64,000 nucleotides of DNA from Ohtaekwangia koreensis (GTDB lineage: Bacteria; Bacteroidota; Bacteroidia; Cytophagales; Cyclobacteriaceae), in assembly GCF_900167975.1 (NCBI RefSeq), contig NZ_FUZU01000002.1, forward strand, positions 627,501-691,500, in the 5' to 3' direction. Each line of letters starts with the position of its first letter. The stretch's first letter is position 1. The notes beneath the pieces are model-generated. The model searched no databases and was not told where the DNA came from. It worked only from the letters and a program-made list of their open reading frames with translations. Positions 36,577 through 44,920 of this stretch are shown here, one piece after another. A program made the position numbers and the translations under genes.

Positions 36577-37170
36577 TTACAATTTCTGTAGTTGAATTAA
36601 ACGCCAGCGAACTTTTACACCTCCACCATCGTGAATCTGGAGTGAAATTTTCCCTGTGCCGTAACCGATTTTTTCATCGGTCAGTGATATCATTTGCTGA
36701 CCGTTGAGAAATGTGGTAACATCTTTTCCTTTTACACGGACAACCAGCGTGTTCCAATCGCCTTCTTTCAGATATTTTTCTTTCTCAGGATCAGGCTTTA
36801 TAAGCCATCCTCTTCCATACGATTCATATATTCCTCCGGTATGTTTTCCTGCAGGTGCAACTTCGGCTTGCCAGCCACTGATTTTTGTGCCTTCAATAGA
36901 AGAATGAAAAAACACTCCACTATTTCCATTTGACTCTTGTTTGAATTCAACAGTTAATTCAAAGTCTTTATACTCGTTGTCTGAAACCAGGTAGCCGTAT
37001 TGTTGGTCAGGTCCGCTTTCACAAATAATTTCTCCTTTCTCAACATACCACTTTTCAGTACCATGTATTTTCCAGCCACTGAGATCTTTGCCGTTGAATA
37101 AACGAATGGGTTGACCCATTGCACCAAAGGAATATATCAGGAGAAACAGAAATGCGAGGGAGGATTTCAT
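36577..37170 (-). CDS. Exported DUF1080 (3-keto-disaccharide hydrolase-like) protein
   Basis: A 197-residue protein with signal peptide MKSSLAFLFLLIYSFGAMGQ. The concanavalin-like jellyroll fold of DUF1080 is recognised from IRLFNGKDLSGWKIHG at the mature N terminus, FELTVEFKQESNGNSGVFFH in the middle, and GKISLQIHDGGGVKVRWRLI at the end. Some relatives hydrolyse 3-keto-glycosides; many are uncharacterised. It starts 17 bases downstream of the gldD stop on the same strand, so it may be read through from the mutY-ssb-gldD run. It ends one base from the small anti-sigma gene's stop. Confidence 0.9.
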   Translation of the reverse strand: MKSSLAFLFLLIYSFGAMGQPIRLFNGKDLSGWKIHGTEKWYVEKGEIICESGPDQQYGYLVSDNEYKDFELTVEFKQESNGNSGVFFHSSIEGTKISGWQAEVAPAGKHTGGIYESYGRGWLIKPDPEKEKYLKEGDWNTLVVRVKGKDVTTFLNGQQMISLTDEKIGYGTGKISLQIHDGGGVKVRWRLIQLQKL

Positions 37171-37187
37171 ATATACTTAGTGTTTAC

Positions 37188-37877
37188 TTAATTCTTCCAC
37201 TCCAGCGTGTTGATCATGTGCATGATATCTTTTTTCATGTACTCAATGGCAGGGGCGAGTGAATCGTTAGCCACATGCGTATTGAAATACAACGCGCCCC
37301 GAAGAAAATTTTTGGTAGAATCAGTTACCGTAAATTGAAACTGACTGGGTACTTCACCTTCAAGTTCTGCAATTACGGCAGTCTTGCCACTTGGCGTTTT
37401 AGTGATAGCTTCATTAATAGCATATGCCTTTATCTGGTGTTTCGCTGTTAATGTATAGGCATCATCCAGAAATTCTTTCAGCAGCTTATTATTATTGTTG
37501 ATGCGCTTATAAGTAACATGAACATTTGCTTTTAACTGCGGATAGTATACCTCGATCCAAAATCGCTCGCGTATGTTAGAAGTATCGGCTAATAGCTGCG
37601 CATGCCTGGAGTATTCAAATGAATATGGTAATGTATCGGGTAATGACTGATACGCGGGCTCCGGTAACTCAAGCCTGTTATAACCCAATGGCTTTGGCAG
37701 GTAATCACGTGTACACGAAGTTGCGATGAAGAACATAACCAATAAAAATATATAGCCACTGTTTTTACTATATACCTTCCTTCGAGGATGATTATTGTTT
37801 CCCGTAACTTTTGTGTTTATAGATTTAAGTATATCAATGAAGCACCTTGTTTCAAATGCTGGCCGCCTGTCAATCAT
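37188..37877 (-). CDS. gldD: Gliding motility lipoprotein GldD
   Basis: The 229-residue protein matches GldD in [16 protein letters not shown] and in the C-terminal [25 protein letters not shown] region. GldD is an essential gliding lipoprotein in Flavobacterium, working with the gliding/type IX secretion machinery. The lipobox is FIATSC, with the Cys near residue 55 after a long basic N-terminal stretch. The ATG at 37877 is the only plausible start. Its usual partner gldE, encoded between ssb and gldD in Flavobacterium, is not here: only 28 bases separate the two genes. Whether this organism glides is not shown. Confidence 0.87.
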   Translation of the reverse strand: MIDRRPAFETRCFIDILKSINTKVTGNNNHPRRKVYSKNSGYIFLLVMFFIATSCTRDYLPKPLGYNRLELPEPAYQSLPDTLPYSFEYSRHAQLLADTSNIRERFWIEVYYPQLKANVHVTYKRINNNNKLLKEFLDDAYTLTAKHQIKAYAINEAITKTPSGKTAVIAELEGEVPSQFQFTVTDSTKNFLRGALYFNTHVANDSLAPAIEYMKKDIMHMINTLEWKN

Positions 37878-37905
37878 TACCCAATGTTAAAGATCAAATT
37901 AAAAA

Positions 37906-38349
37906 TTAGAACGGAAGATCATCCGTGCTGTTGTCAACGGGAGCATTCGTGCGCATGCTTTCCGCAGGACTTCTCTCAGCTGAAGAGTACTCTTGACTCG
38001 CACCACCACCGGCACCGGTTTTAGGAGTAAGCATCGTCATGTTGTCGCCTACAATTTCTGTTGTATAGCGAGTCACGCCATCCTTCTCCCAAGAACGTGT
38101 ACGAAGTTTTCCTTCAATAAAAACCATATCACCTTTTCGAAGATATTTCTGAGCGATCTCGGCAAGCCCACGCCATAAAACGATGTTGTGCCATTCCGTT
38201 ACTTCTTTCTTCTCACCGGTAGTTCTGTCTTTGTAGCTTTCTGAAGTTGCAATGCTAAAGTTGGCAACCACGGCTCCGTTATCAAGATTTCTTACCTCGG
38301 GATCTTTACCGAGGCGGCCTACTAAAATTACTTTGTTTACACCTGACAT
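37906..38349 (-). CDS. ssb: Single-stranded DNA-binding protein SSB
   Basis: A 147-residue protein with the OB fold of the SSB family: [17 protein letters not shown] at the start, then [36 protein letters not shown]. The C-terminal acidic tip DDLPF is the docking site for partner repair and replication proteins. The segment between ([14 protein letters not shown]) is a disordered Gly/Ser linker. It sits between mutY and gldD, an arrangement known in Bacteroidota. A candidate promoter element lies about 100 bases upstream. Confidence 0.97.
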   Translation of the reverse strand: MSGVNKVILVGRLGKDPEVRNLDNGAVVANFSIATSESYKDRTTGEKKEVTEWHNIVLWRGLAEIAQKYLRKGDMVFIEGKLRTRSWEKDGVTRYTTEIVGDNMTMLTPKTGAGGGASQEYSSAERSPAESMRTNAPVDNSTDDLPF

Positions 38350-38451
38350 AGTATTTATTATTTAATTTTTTCCACTGTATAAGAAGACTGTTTCGCGTAG
38401 CAGTCAACGGATCTTCAAAAAGTCCCATTCACAAATTTCGCGCAATGCATG

Positions 38452-38459
38452 CAAAGCTA
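38452..38459 (-). promoter_or_regulatory. Candidate -7 element of ssb
   Basis: On the minus strand the sequence reads TAGCTTTG, a perfect TAnnTTTG. The best TTG box is only 15 bases upstream, shorter than usual, so the call rests on the -7 element alone. Confidence 0.4.
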
Positions 38460-38548
38460 AAAGTGAAAGTACCGCAAGATTTAAATTCTGATTTTTAATT
38501 TACCACTTAAAGACATTTAATCAAAAGGTGTGGTTATCGCACTTGATA

Positions 38549-39601
38549 CTATAAGAGGTGATTATCCTCGAGGAAACGACTGATCAATACAGGTTTTGGT
38601 AGCTCAGAAATTTTTTTGACAGAATAAAATTTAAGGTTCTTGTCATCTTGAAAAGCAGAATTACTTTTTATAATGATAAATGTCGCATGGATGATCTGGT
38701 GACTCAGCACGTGCTTATATTTCTTTGACACAACTGAAGCCGCATCTGCGAATTTTTTCAAGTGCACATCTTCAGCGATAAGTTTCGCAGGATTCTTGAA
38801 TTTATTTTTTTCGATGAGATGAAAATCATACAGCCCGTGCCAGATATCTTTCTGATCACGTTTTTTCATCAGCATGGACTTACCCTTTTGAAAAACGAAA
38901 TAATAAAAATACCGGGCACGTGCTGCCTTTGCTTTAACTTTAACAGGAAGCTGAGTCTGTAAATTTTTCTGTGAAGCGAAGCATGTAGTTTGAAATATAC
39001 ATTCGCTGCATGCGGGATTAACCGGCACACAATGCAATGCACCGAATTCCATTACAGCCTGATTGTGAGCATCCGGATTTTCTTTTTTGATGAGCTCGTT
39101 GGCGACTTGTGTAAAATATTTTTTTCCTTCAGGGCTGTTAGTCTCTTTTTCAATTCCAAAAATGCGCGCCAGTACACGAAAAACATTTCCATCTACCACG
39201 GCTACTTTTTCCTGGTATGAAAAGGAAGCAATAGCCGCGGCTGTATAATCACCAATGCCTGGCAATTTTTTAAGCTCCTCAAAAGTATCCGGAAAAACTC
39301 CTCTATATTTTGATATCACTTCCTTTGCACACTTGTGAAGATTGCGCGCACGTGTATAATAACCCAACCCTTGCCACATTCTAAGGACTTCTTGCTCAGA
39401 AGCAGATGCTAGCGCTTGAACGGTAGGAAATTTCTCAATGAATCTTAAATAATATGGTAAGCCTTGGATTACACGGGTTTGCTGAAGAATAATTTCGGAT
39501 AGCCATATTTTATAAGGATCGCGAGTAGTACGCCAAGGGAGGTCTCGTTTGTTAAGCTCATACCATTCAACGACTTTATCAGAGAAATATCGCTTGTCCA
39601 T
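38549..39601 (-). CDS. mutY: A/G-specific adenine glycosylase MutY
   Basis: A 350-residue base-excision enzyme that removes adenine mispaired with 8-oxoguanine. The catalytic Glu36 in IWLSEIILQQT and Asp137 in AVVDGNVFRV are present, with the helix-hairpin-helix LPGIGDYTAAAIA before it. The iron-sulfur cluster ligands are Cys191, Cys198, Cys201 and Cys207 with the expected 6-2-5 spacing. The C-terminal part (about 225-350) is a NUDIX-like 8-oxoguanine-recognition domain. The gene lies upstream of ssb on the same strand and is divergent from the HU gene. Confidence 0.97.
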   Translation of the reverse strand: MDKRYFSDKVVEWYELNKRDLPWRTTRDPYKIWLSEIILQQTRVIQGLPYYLRFIEKFPTVQALASASEQEVLRMWQGLGYYTRARNLHKCAKEVISKYRGVFPDTFEELKKLPGIGDYTAAAIASFSYQEKVAVVDGNVFRVLARIFGIEKETNSPEGKKYFTQVANELIKKENPDAHNQAVMEFGALHCVPVNPACSECIFQTTCFASQKNLQTQLPVKVKAKAARARYFYYFVFQKGKSMLMKKRDQKDIWHGLYDFHLIEKNKFKNPAKLIAEDVHLKKFADAASVVSKKYKHVLSHQIIHATFIIIKSNSAFQDDKNLKFYSVKKISELPKPVLISRFLEDNHLL

Positions 39602-39655
39602 CAGCCTGATTATCAGAATTTTTCAATATTCATTTTTAAATCTTCGGGCAGCGTA

Positions 39656-39663
39656 TAAATTTG
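39656..39663 (+). promoter_or_regulatory. Candidate -7 element of the HU gene
   Basis: TAAATTTG is a perfect match to TAnnTTTG, 37 bases before the GTG start. No clear TTG box was found at the usual distance. Confidence 0.45.
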
Positions 39664-39699
39664 CCAACCCAAAAAAATTCGACTTAAATATATAACACA

Positions 39700-40041
39700 G
39701 TGACCAAAGCAGATATCATCAACGAAATCGCAGAAAAGACCGGAGTAGACAAGGCGGATGTGACCGCATCGGTAGAGGCATTTTTTAGCGTGGTTAAGAA
39801 TTCTATGTCGAACGGTAATAACATTTATATCCGTGGTTTCGGTAGTTTCATTAACAAAAAACGTAAGAAGAAGATCGCCCGCAATATTTCCCGAAACACA
39901 GCTTTAGTAATTGACGAACATTACGTGCCTGCATTTAAGCCTGCCAAAATTTTTGTAAGCAAAATTAAAAACAGCGAAAAAGTAAAACTGTTAGCCGACA
40001 GTGCTGAAAAAATCAGGGAGGAAGAGGAGGACGTTGATTAA
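39700..40041 (+). CDS. HU/IHF-family DNA-binding protein
   Basis: A 113-residue nucleoid protein. The HU fold is clear from ADIINEIAEKTGVDKADVTA, IYIRGFGSFINKKRKKKIAR and NTALVIDEHYVPAFKPAKIF. The tail of about 20 residues is acidic (REEEEDVD), unusual for HU in model organisms but seen in Bacteroidota. GTG is the start. The gene opens a plus-strand run that continues with a TPR protein, a 29-residue basic protein and RNase E/G. Confidence 0.93.
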   Translation: MTKADIINEIAEKTGVDKADVTASVEAFFSVVKNSMSNGNNIYIRGFGSFINKKRKKKIARNISRNTALVIDEHYVPAFKPAKIFVSKIKNSEKVKLLADSAEKIREEEEDVD

Positions 40042-40083
40042 TATGTAAGTGCTGTTGCGCTTACGCCTTTGCTGTATTAAAGA

Positions 40084-40905
40084 ATGTTAAAGACTAGAAT
40101 TATACTCGTAGTGATCAGTGCTGTACTGATCTGGATAATCTTTATGTTACCGAAAGGTGTAGTAGAGAATGATGATCCATTGACAAAGACTACAACAACG
40201 ACTCCTGCAGATTCTATTTCCAGGAAGGTTGATGCGCATGTTAATGCTCCTAAAGAAGTCGTAGAAAATATAGCGCATCTTCGTGCTCAATTTGATACAA
40301 GTTCGGATAAAGAAAAAAATGCTATCTTTGCCGACTCTTTAGCAAACCTGTACTTGATTGCTGGCAAATTTGACAGCGCAGCGTGGTTTTCTGAGGAGGC
40401 ATCGAAGTTCTTTAACACGACTGAAAGCTGGATCAAAGCCGGTGATAATTATTACCAGGCTTTCACCTTTGCTACCGAACAAACCAAACAAACAAGGCTT
40501 GCCGGTAAAGCTCAGGAGATTTATAAAAAGGTATTGGATAAAACCCCCAAAGACCTGGATGTAAAAACGAAGCTGGCCATGACTTATATAAGCTCATCGA
40601 ACCCTATGCAAGGCATAACGTTGCTGAGAGAAGTTATAGCGGAGGATCCAAAGAATGAATTAGCACTATTCAATATGGGTATGCTTTCCATTCAATCTGG
40701 TCAACATGACAAAGCTGTTGAGCGATTGGAAGAATTGGTAAAAGTTAACCCTAATCACACGCAAGGTCAACTACTACTCGGCATTGCACTGATGAATACA
40801 GGCGATAAGAAACGTGCGAAAGAACAATTCGAAAAAGTGAAACAACTGGATAAGGATCCGTCAGTACAAGCTACTGTAGATTCGTATCTAAAGGATTTAA
40901 AATAA
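40084..40905 (+). CDS. Membrane-anchored TPR protein
   Basis: A 273-residue protein with an N-terminal hydrophobic anchor (TRIILVVISAVLIWIIFMLP), then a Thr/Ser-rich linker. Tetratricopeptide repeats follow, recognisable in IYKKVLDKTPKDLDVKTKLA, LFNMGMLSIQSGQHDKAVERL and LLLGIALMNTGDKKRAKEQF. It probably sits in the inner membrane with the repeats facing the periplasm. Its function is unknown; the place between HU, COX24-like and RNase E/G genes is typical of this phylum. It starts 42 bases after the HU stop, with a weak hairpin between. Confidence 0.85.
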   Translation: MLKTRIILVVISAVLIWIIFMLPKGVVENDDPLTKTTTTTPADSISRKVDAHVNAPKEVVENIAHLRAQFDTSSDKEKNAIFADSLANLYLIAGKFDSAAWFSEEASKFFNTTESWIKAGDNYYQAFTFATEQTKQTRLAGKAQEIYKKVLDKTPKDLDVKTKLAMTYISSSNPMQGITLLREVIAEDPKNELALFNMGMLSIQSGQHDKAVERLEELVKVNPNHTQGQLLLGIALMNTGDKKRAKEQFEKVKQLDKDPSVQATVDSYLKDLK

Positions 40906-40958
40906 TTGTTTAACCCGCTGTCAGTTAACAAGCAGACAGAAATTTAAAAAGCATTACT

Positions 40959-41048
40959 ATGCCTAGCGGAAAGAAAAGAAAGAAGCACAAAATGGCAACG
41001 CACAAGCGTAAGAAGCGTCTTAGAAAAAACAGACATAAGAAGAAGTAA
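40959..41048 (+). CDS. 29-residue COX24/AURKAIP1-like (mS38-type) ribosomal small protein
   Basis: The open frame codes for 29 residues, almost all basic: PSGKKRKKHKMATHKRKKRL and then RKNRHKKK. It matches the small, very basic protein family annotated in Bacteroidota as AURKAIP1/COX24-domain protein, related to the mitochondrial ribosomal protein mS38. It is likely a small-subunit ribosomal protein. It lies between the TPR and RNase E/G genes and is followed by its own terminator. Its small size means it is easily missed. Confidence 0.82.
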   Translation: MPSGKKRKKHKMATHKRKKRLRKNRHKKK

Positions 41049-41071
41049 TCAGTAACCGGGTCACCGGTTAC

Positions 41072-41097
41072 GCTGCTTTACTATAGAGCAGCTTTTT
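41072..41097 (+). terminator. Rho-independent terminator after the COX24-like gene
   Basis: GCTGCT (41072-41077) pairs with AGCAGC (41087-41092), followed by five T. A second perfect stem, GTAACCGG/CCGGTTAC (41052-41071), lies directly before it. Confidence 0.8.
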
Positions 41098-41134
41098 CCT
41101 ATACACATCATTTTTTTACTTAACAATTTGTCTT

Positions 41135-42688
41135 TTGAGTAACGAACTAATAATTAGTGCAACTCAGGACGGATGTCGTATAGCCCTTCTTAAAGACAAG
41201 ACGCTTGTTGAATTCCACAATGAGGAAGAAGGCAGCAAGTTTTCGGTGGGAGACATTTATCTAGGCTCTGTAAAAAAAGTTGTACAGGGCCTTAACGCAG
41301 CATTTATAGATGTTGGTTATGATAAAGACGCCTTTCTGCATTACCTCGATCTTGGCCCGCAGTTTAGTTCACTCGCAAAGTTTACCAAACAGGTTCGTGC
41401 CAAAAAGATCAATGGTGGAAAACTCGACAAATTCAATACGGAACCGGACATTGATAAGCATGGGAAAATTACCCAGCAGCTAACCAAAGCTCAATTAATA
41501 CCAGTTCAGATTGTAAAAGAGCCGATCTCTACAAAAGGGCCTCGATTATCCTGCGAGTTATCATTAGCTGGTCGATACCTGGTATTGGTGCCATTCTCCA
41601 ATGCTGTAAGCGTATCTAAAAAAATTACCAGTGGCGAAGAGCGGAAACGTCTACTCCGACTTATTCAATCTATTAAACCTGAAAATTTTGGCGTCATCAT
41701 CCGTACGGTAGCGGAGGGGAGAGAGGTGGCCGAATTAGACCGCGACCTTCGAAACATGGTAAGCACATGGGAAGAAGGCATGGCGCGTTTGGTTACAGCG
41801 AACCCGCGCGACAAGGTTATTGGTGAGATCAGTAAAACATCATCTTTACTGCGCGACATGCTCAACGAGTCTTTTGACAATGTGCATGTTGATGACAAGA
41901 AAATCTATGAAGATGTAAAGGCCTATGTACATAGCATTGCGCCTGACAAAGAGAAGATCGTAAAGTTATATACCGGCAAAGCCAAAATCTTTGAACACTA
42001 TGGAATCGAAAAGCAAATCAAATCAGCTTTCGGCCAGACAGTAAGTTTAAAGGGAGGCGGATACTTAATCATTGAGCACACCGAAGCACTTCATGTGATC
42101 GATGTGAACAGTGGTAATAAATCTAACAGGGAAGAGAATCAGGAAACTACTGCGCTTTCAGTAAACATGGAAGCAGCAAAAGAAATTGCACGTCAGCTTC
42201 GCTTGCGCGATATGGGAGGAATCATCGTGATTGACTTCATCGACATGCGAAATCTGGATAACAAAAAACTCATCTACAAAATAATGAAAGATGAGATGGT
42301 AGAAGACAAAGCTAAATCTACGGTGCTACCGTTGTCGAAATTTGGACTGATGCAAATTACCCGCGAGCGCGTTCGCCCGCAGATGAATATCGCTACAAAA
42401 GAAGTTTGTCCTACGTGCAATGGCACAGGAAAGATCACCGCTTCTATACTTGTATCTGATCTCATCGAAAAAAATGTAGAGCATCTTCTCGTTAAGCAAA
42501 ATGAGAAGAATCTTGTGCTGGCACTCCACCCTTACCTGCACGCTTATTTTACAAAGGGAATTATCTCACAACGTCTTCGCTGGTATTTTAAATACAAGCG
42601 CTGGGTATCAGTCGTAATGGATTCATCCATGGCTGTAACGGAGTTTAAATTCCTAAATAAAGAAGGCGAGGAGATCCAGTTGACATAA
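41135..42688 (+). CDS. rng: RNase E/G-family endoribonuclease
   Basis: A 517-residue ribonuclease. The N-terminal S1 RNA-binding domain reads GDIYLGSVKKVVQGLNAAFI (near 39-58). The catalytic half contains HVIDVNSGN and IVIDFIDM (the two active-site Asp), and CPTCNGTGKI, the zinc-link that joins subunits. It lacks a long degradosome tail and is the length of RNase G rather than RNase E. It processes rRNA and decays mRNA. The start is TTG, 86 bases after the COX24-like gene, beyond a terminator. Confidence 0.93.
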   Translation: MSNELIISATQDGCRIALLKDKTLVEFHNEEEGSKFSVGDIYLGSVKKVVQGLNAAFIDVGYDKDAFLHYLDLGPQFSSLAKFTKQVRAKKINGGKLDKFNTEPDIDKHGKITQQLTKAQLIPVQIVKEPISTKGPRLSCELSLAGRYLVLVPFSNAVSVSKKITSGEERKRLLRLIQSIKPENFGVIIRTVAEGREVAELDRDLRNMVSTWEEGMARLVTANPRDKVIGEISKTSSLLRDMLNESFDNVHVDDKKIYEDVKAYVHSIAPDKEKIVKLYTGKAKIFEHYGIEKQIKSAFGQTVSLKGGGYLIIEHTEALHVIDVNSGNKSNREENQETTALSVNMEAAKEIARQLRLRDMGGIIVIDFIDMRNLDNKKLIYKIMKDEMVEDKAKSTVLPLSKFGLMQITRERVRPQMNIATKEVCPTCNGTGKITASILVSDLIEKNVEHLLVKQNEKNLVLALHPYLHAYFTKGIISQRLRWYFKYKRWVSVVMDSSMAVTEFKFLNKEGEEIQLT

Positions 42689-42720
42689 CACTTTGTCAAA
42701 CCCAACCTTATCTATATAAA

Positions 42721-44847
42721 ATGCGATTTAACTTATTGGTCCTGTTCGTACTGCTCAGTCAGTACGGATGGGCACAAAAGTCGTGGAAGACTTTTGCCTC
42801 TGAAAAAGGAGCTTTCTCTGCAGATTTTCCAGGAGAACCTCAGGTAACATCCGTCAACCGTCCTACACCGGAAGGTATAGAAGTAAAAATCAATATACAC
42901 ATGGTGACTGCAGAGTCCGTTGTGGCGTACGTGATTTACAACGAGTTCCCTACTGGTCTGAACATACTCGATGATTCTTTATACCTACGCGAAGTTGCAC
43001 GTGAGACGATTGCTAAATTAAACCTCGACACATCCAGTATCAAGCCCATTACATTTGACGGATTTCCCGGAAGAACATTTTCATCAAAAGTAAAAGATGG
43101 TTTAACAGAGATGAAAATTATACTTAGAACCAATCGCGCATATATAGTGGCTGGTTTTTTCCCAAACAAGCGCAAAGCTGATTTGGCAAAATTCATGAAC
43201 TCATTCAAATTTCTACCGTATAAAAAACCTGCCTGGTATACGCATGAATCTAAAGACTATTCATTCAAAGCTGACTTTCCAAGTGAGCCGGTTCTGGATG
43301 ATAGTGAAGATGGAAGTTCAATGCTGGTATACTATGGCAATGATGTAAACAGCGGTAACAATTACTCACTCGCTATTGAAGAGTATTCGAAGTATGATTA
43401 TTTTGAAAGTGATAGTGCTATACTTGAACAGCGGGCAAATGCTTATAGGCTGGGTGATGATTCAGTGCTGTTGGAAAGAGATGTTATGATTGACGGACGA
43501 CCTGCGAAGGAATTGATAATGCAACAGGGCAAAAATCATTTTCAATTACGGGTGCTTACGTTTTCTAGAGGCTTGACAGGATATACATTATTTACGTTTC
43601 TTCCAGCGGGTGAAATACAAGGAGAAACTGCCAATCACTTTTTTCAATCATTTAAGTTTGTAGGTAAACCAACGGTTGATCTACTAACTGATAAAACGGA
43701 TCTGTTGTTCAAAGATATAGCGAGTAAAGATACTGCTATATGGAAGAAGGCAGCGGATGCATTTGGCGACTATGATTTCAAGGATAAAGATGTAGACGCT
43801 ATTCAAGGCTTAATAAAGCAGTCCTATTCTGATGATCGTGAAGAAGATAGCAGAAAAGCAATAATGTTTGGAGCGTTGGGTAAACTGCACTCTGAAAAAT
43901 CAATTGCATTTATAGAAAAGATATTTCCGGCACTAACCTTTAATCCTGCATTGGAATATGCTGCTCTACATGTACTCTCCGAGATTGATACCCGTCAAAG
44001 CCTCACACTGCTTTCAAAGCTGCTTGTAAAGCACAAAGCTTTGTCAGAGATGAACTATAATGTGTTCTTCAGCCCTTATCAATTGGACTCTGCTAATCAG
44101 AAGTTTTTTCTTTTAAGCACTATAAAGTTGTTGTCAAGAGAAGAATATAAGAGTGGGCTATATATACTCAGTGAGAACTTACTTGACAATAAAACACTTC
44201 CTATAACCGAACTGGCAGCATACAAGAAAATTATTTTACAAGATTTTGATAAACAAAGCCAGGTATATTTCCAAGATTCAACCCACCAGGATCTCTATTA
44301 TCTGTGTGAGATCTTAGGATATGAACCACAAGGCGCAAAGGAGATAGCAACATTGCAAAAGCTTACAAAAGGGTATAACGAATATCTTTCTGTTACTGCG
44401 GTAACTACGCTTTTTCGACTGAAGCAAAATCCGGATGAAAAACAGGTTGAGTTACTGGCCAAAAATCTTTCATCACGCACTAATTTTTTTTCGGAGTTAG
44501 TGGACAAGTCGCTTGAACAAAAGTTCCCCAAGCAATATGCTAATCAGGATAGTCTTGTTATCGGAGAATTTAATGATTACCTGTCAGGGGAATACGATGA
44601 CGCAGCGCAATTCAGTATAAAGATTGTTCATAAAACACAACGAGACTATAATGGAGAGAAACGAAAATTCTATGTAGTTAGTTTTTACGATCACTACGAT
44701 GAAGTGAATTACCTGGGTATATGCGGACCGTATGCATCTGATAAGCTATACGCCTGGGGCGATCTGACCAACTCCGATTTTACGATCGACACAGGTAAGG
44801 ATTACGATACTTATCTGACAAATTACCTAAGTGGTCTTGAGGAATAA
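42721..44847 (+). CDS. Exported protein with two tandem beta domains and helical repeats, function unknown
   Basis: The 708-residue protein has signal peptide MRFNLLVLFVLLSQYGWAQ. Two similar domains of about 140 residues follow, starting near WKTFASEKGAFSADFPGEP and WYTHESKDYSFKADFPSEP; the shared core is F.ADFP.EP. From about residue 330 to 610 the sequence looks like HEAT-type helical repeats (KAIMFGALGKLHSEKSIAF and so on). The last 90 residues form a further beta domain. It is probably periplasmic. No family name is assigned. Neighbours give no clue; it is followed by a bidirectional terminator. Confidence 0.8.
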   Translation: MRFNLLVLFVLLSQYGWAQKSWKTFASEKGAFSADFPGEPQVTSVNRPTPEGIEVKINIHMVTAESVVAYVIYNEFPTGLNILDDSLYLREVARETIAKLNLDTSSIKPITFDGFPGRTFSSKVKDGLTEMKIILRTNRAYIVAGFFPNKRKADLAKFMNSFKFLPYKKPAWYTHESKDYSFKADFPSEPVLDDSEDGSSMLVYYGNDVNSGNNYSLAIEEYSKYDYFESDSAILEQRANAYRLGDDSVLLERDVMIDGRPAKELIMQQGKNHFQLRVLTFSRGLTGYTLFTFLPAGEIQGETANHFFQSFKFVGKPTVDLLTDKTDLLFKDIASKDTAIWKKAADAFGDYDFKDKDVDAIQGLIKQSYSDDREEDSRKAIMFGALGKLHSEKSIAFIEKIFPALTFNPALEYAALHVLSEIDTRQSLTLLSKLLVKHKALSEMNYNVFFSPYQLDSANQKFFLLSTIKLLSREEYKSGLYILSENLLDNKTLPITELAAYKKIILQDFDKQSQVYFQDSTHQDLYYLCEILGYEPQGAKEIATLQKLTKGYNEYLSVTAVTTLFRLKQNPDEKQVELLAKNLSSRTNFFSELVDKSLEQKFPKQYANQDSLVIGEFNDYLSGEYDDAAQFSIKIVHKTQRDYNGEKRKFYVVSFYDHYDEVNYLGICGPYASDKLYAWGDLTNSDFTIDTGKDYDTYLTNYLSGLEE

Positions 44848-44865
44848 ACTTTAATTTGACCTCAT

Positions 44866-44899
44866 AAAAAAAGAGCCGGGTATATATGCCCGGCTCTTT
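44866..44899. terminator. Bidirectional terminator
   Basis: AAAGAGCCGGG (44870-44880) pairs with CCCGGCTCTTT (44889-44899), with A and T tracts outside. It lies between the convergent unknown-protein and AsmA-like genes. Confidence 0.88.
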
Positions 44900-44920
44900 C
44901 ATTATTATACTTTGTGTTTA

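Noticed and set aside
40045-40064. GTAAGTGC/GCGCTTAC hairpin after the HU gene
   Set aside because: Eight pairs with one wobble and no proper T tract; may be a weak attenuator but cannot be supported.
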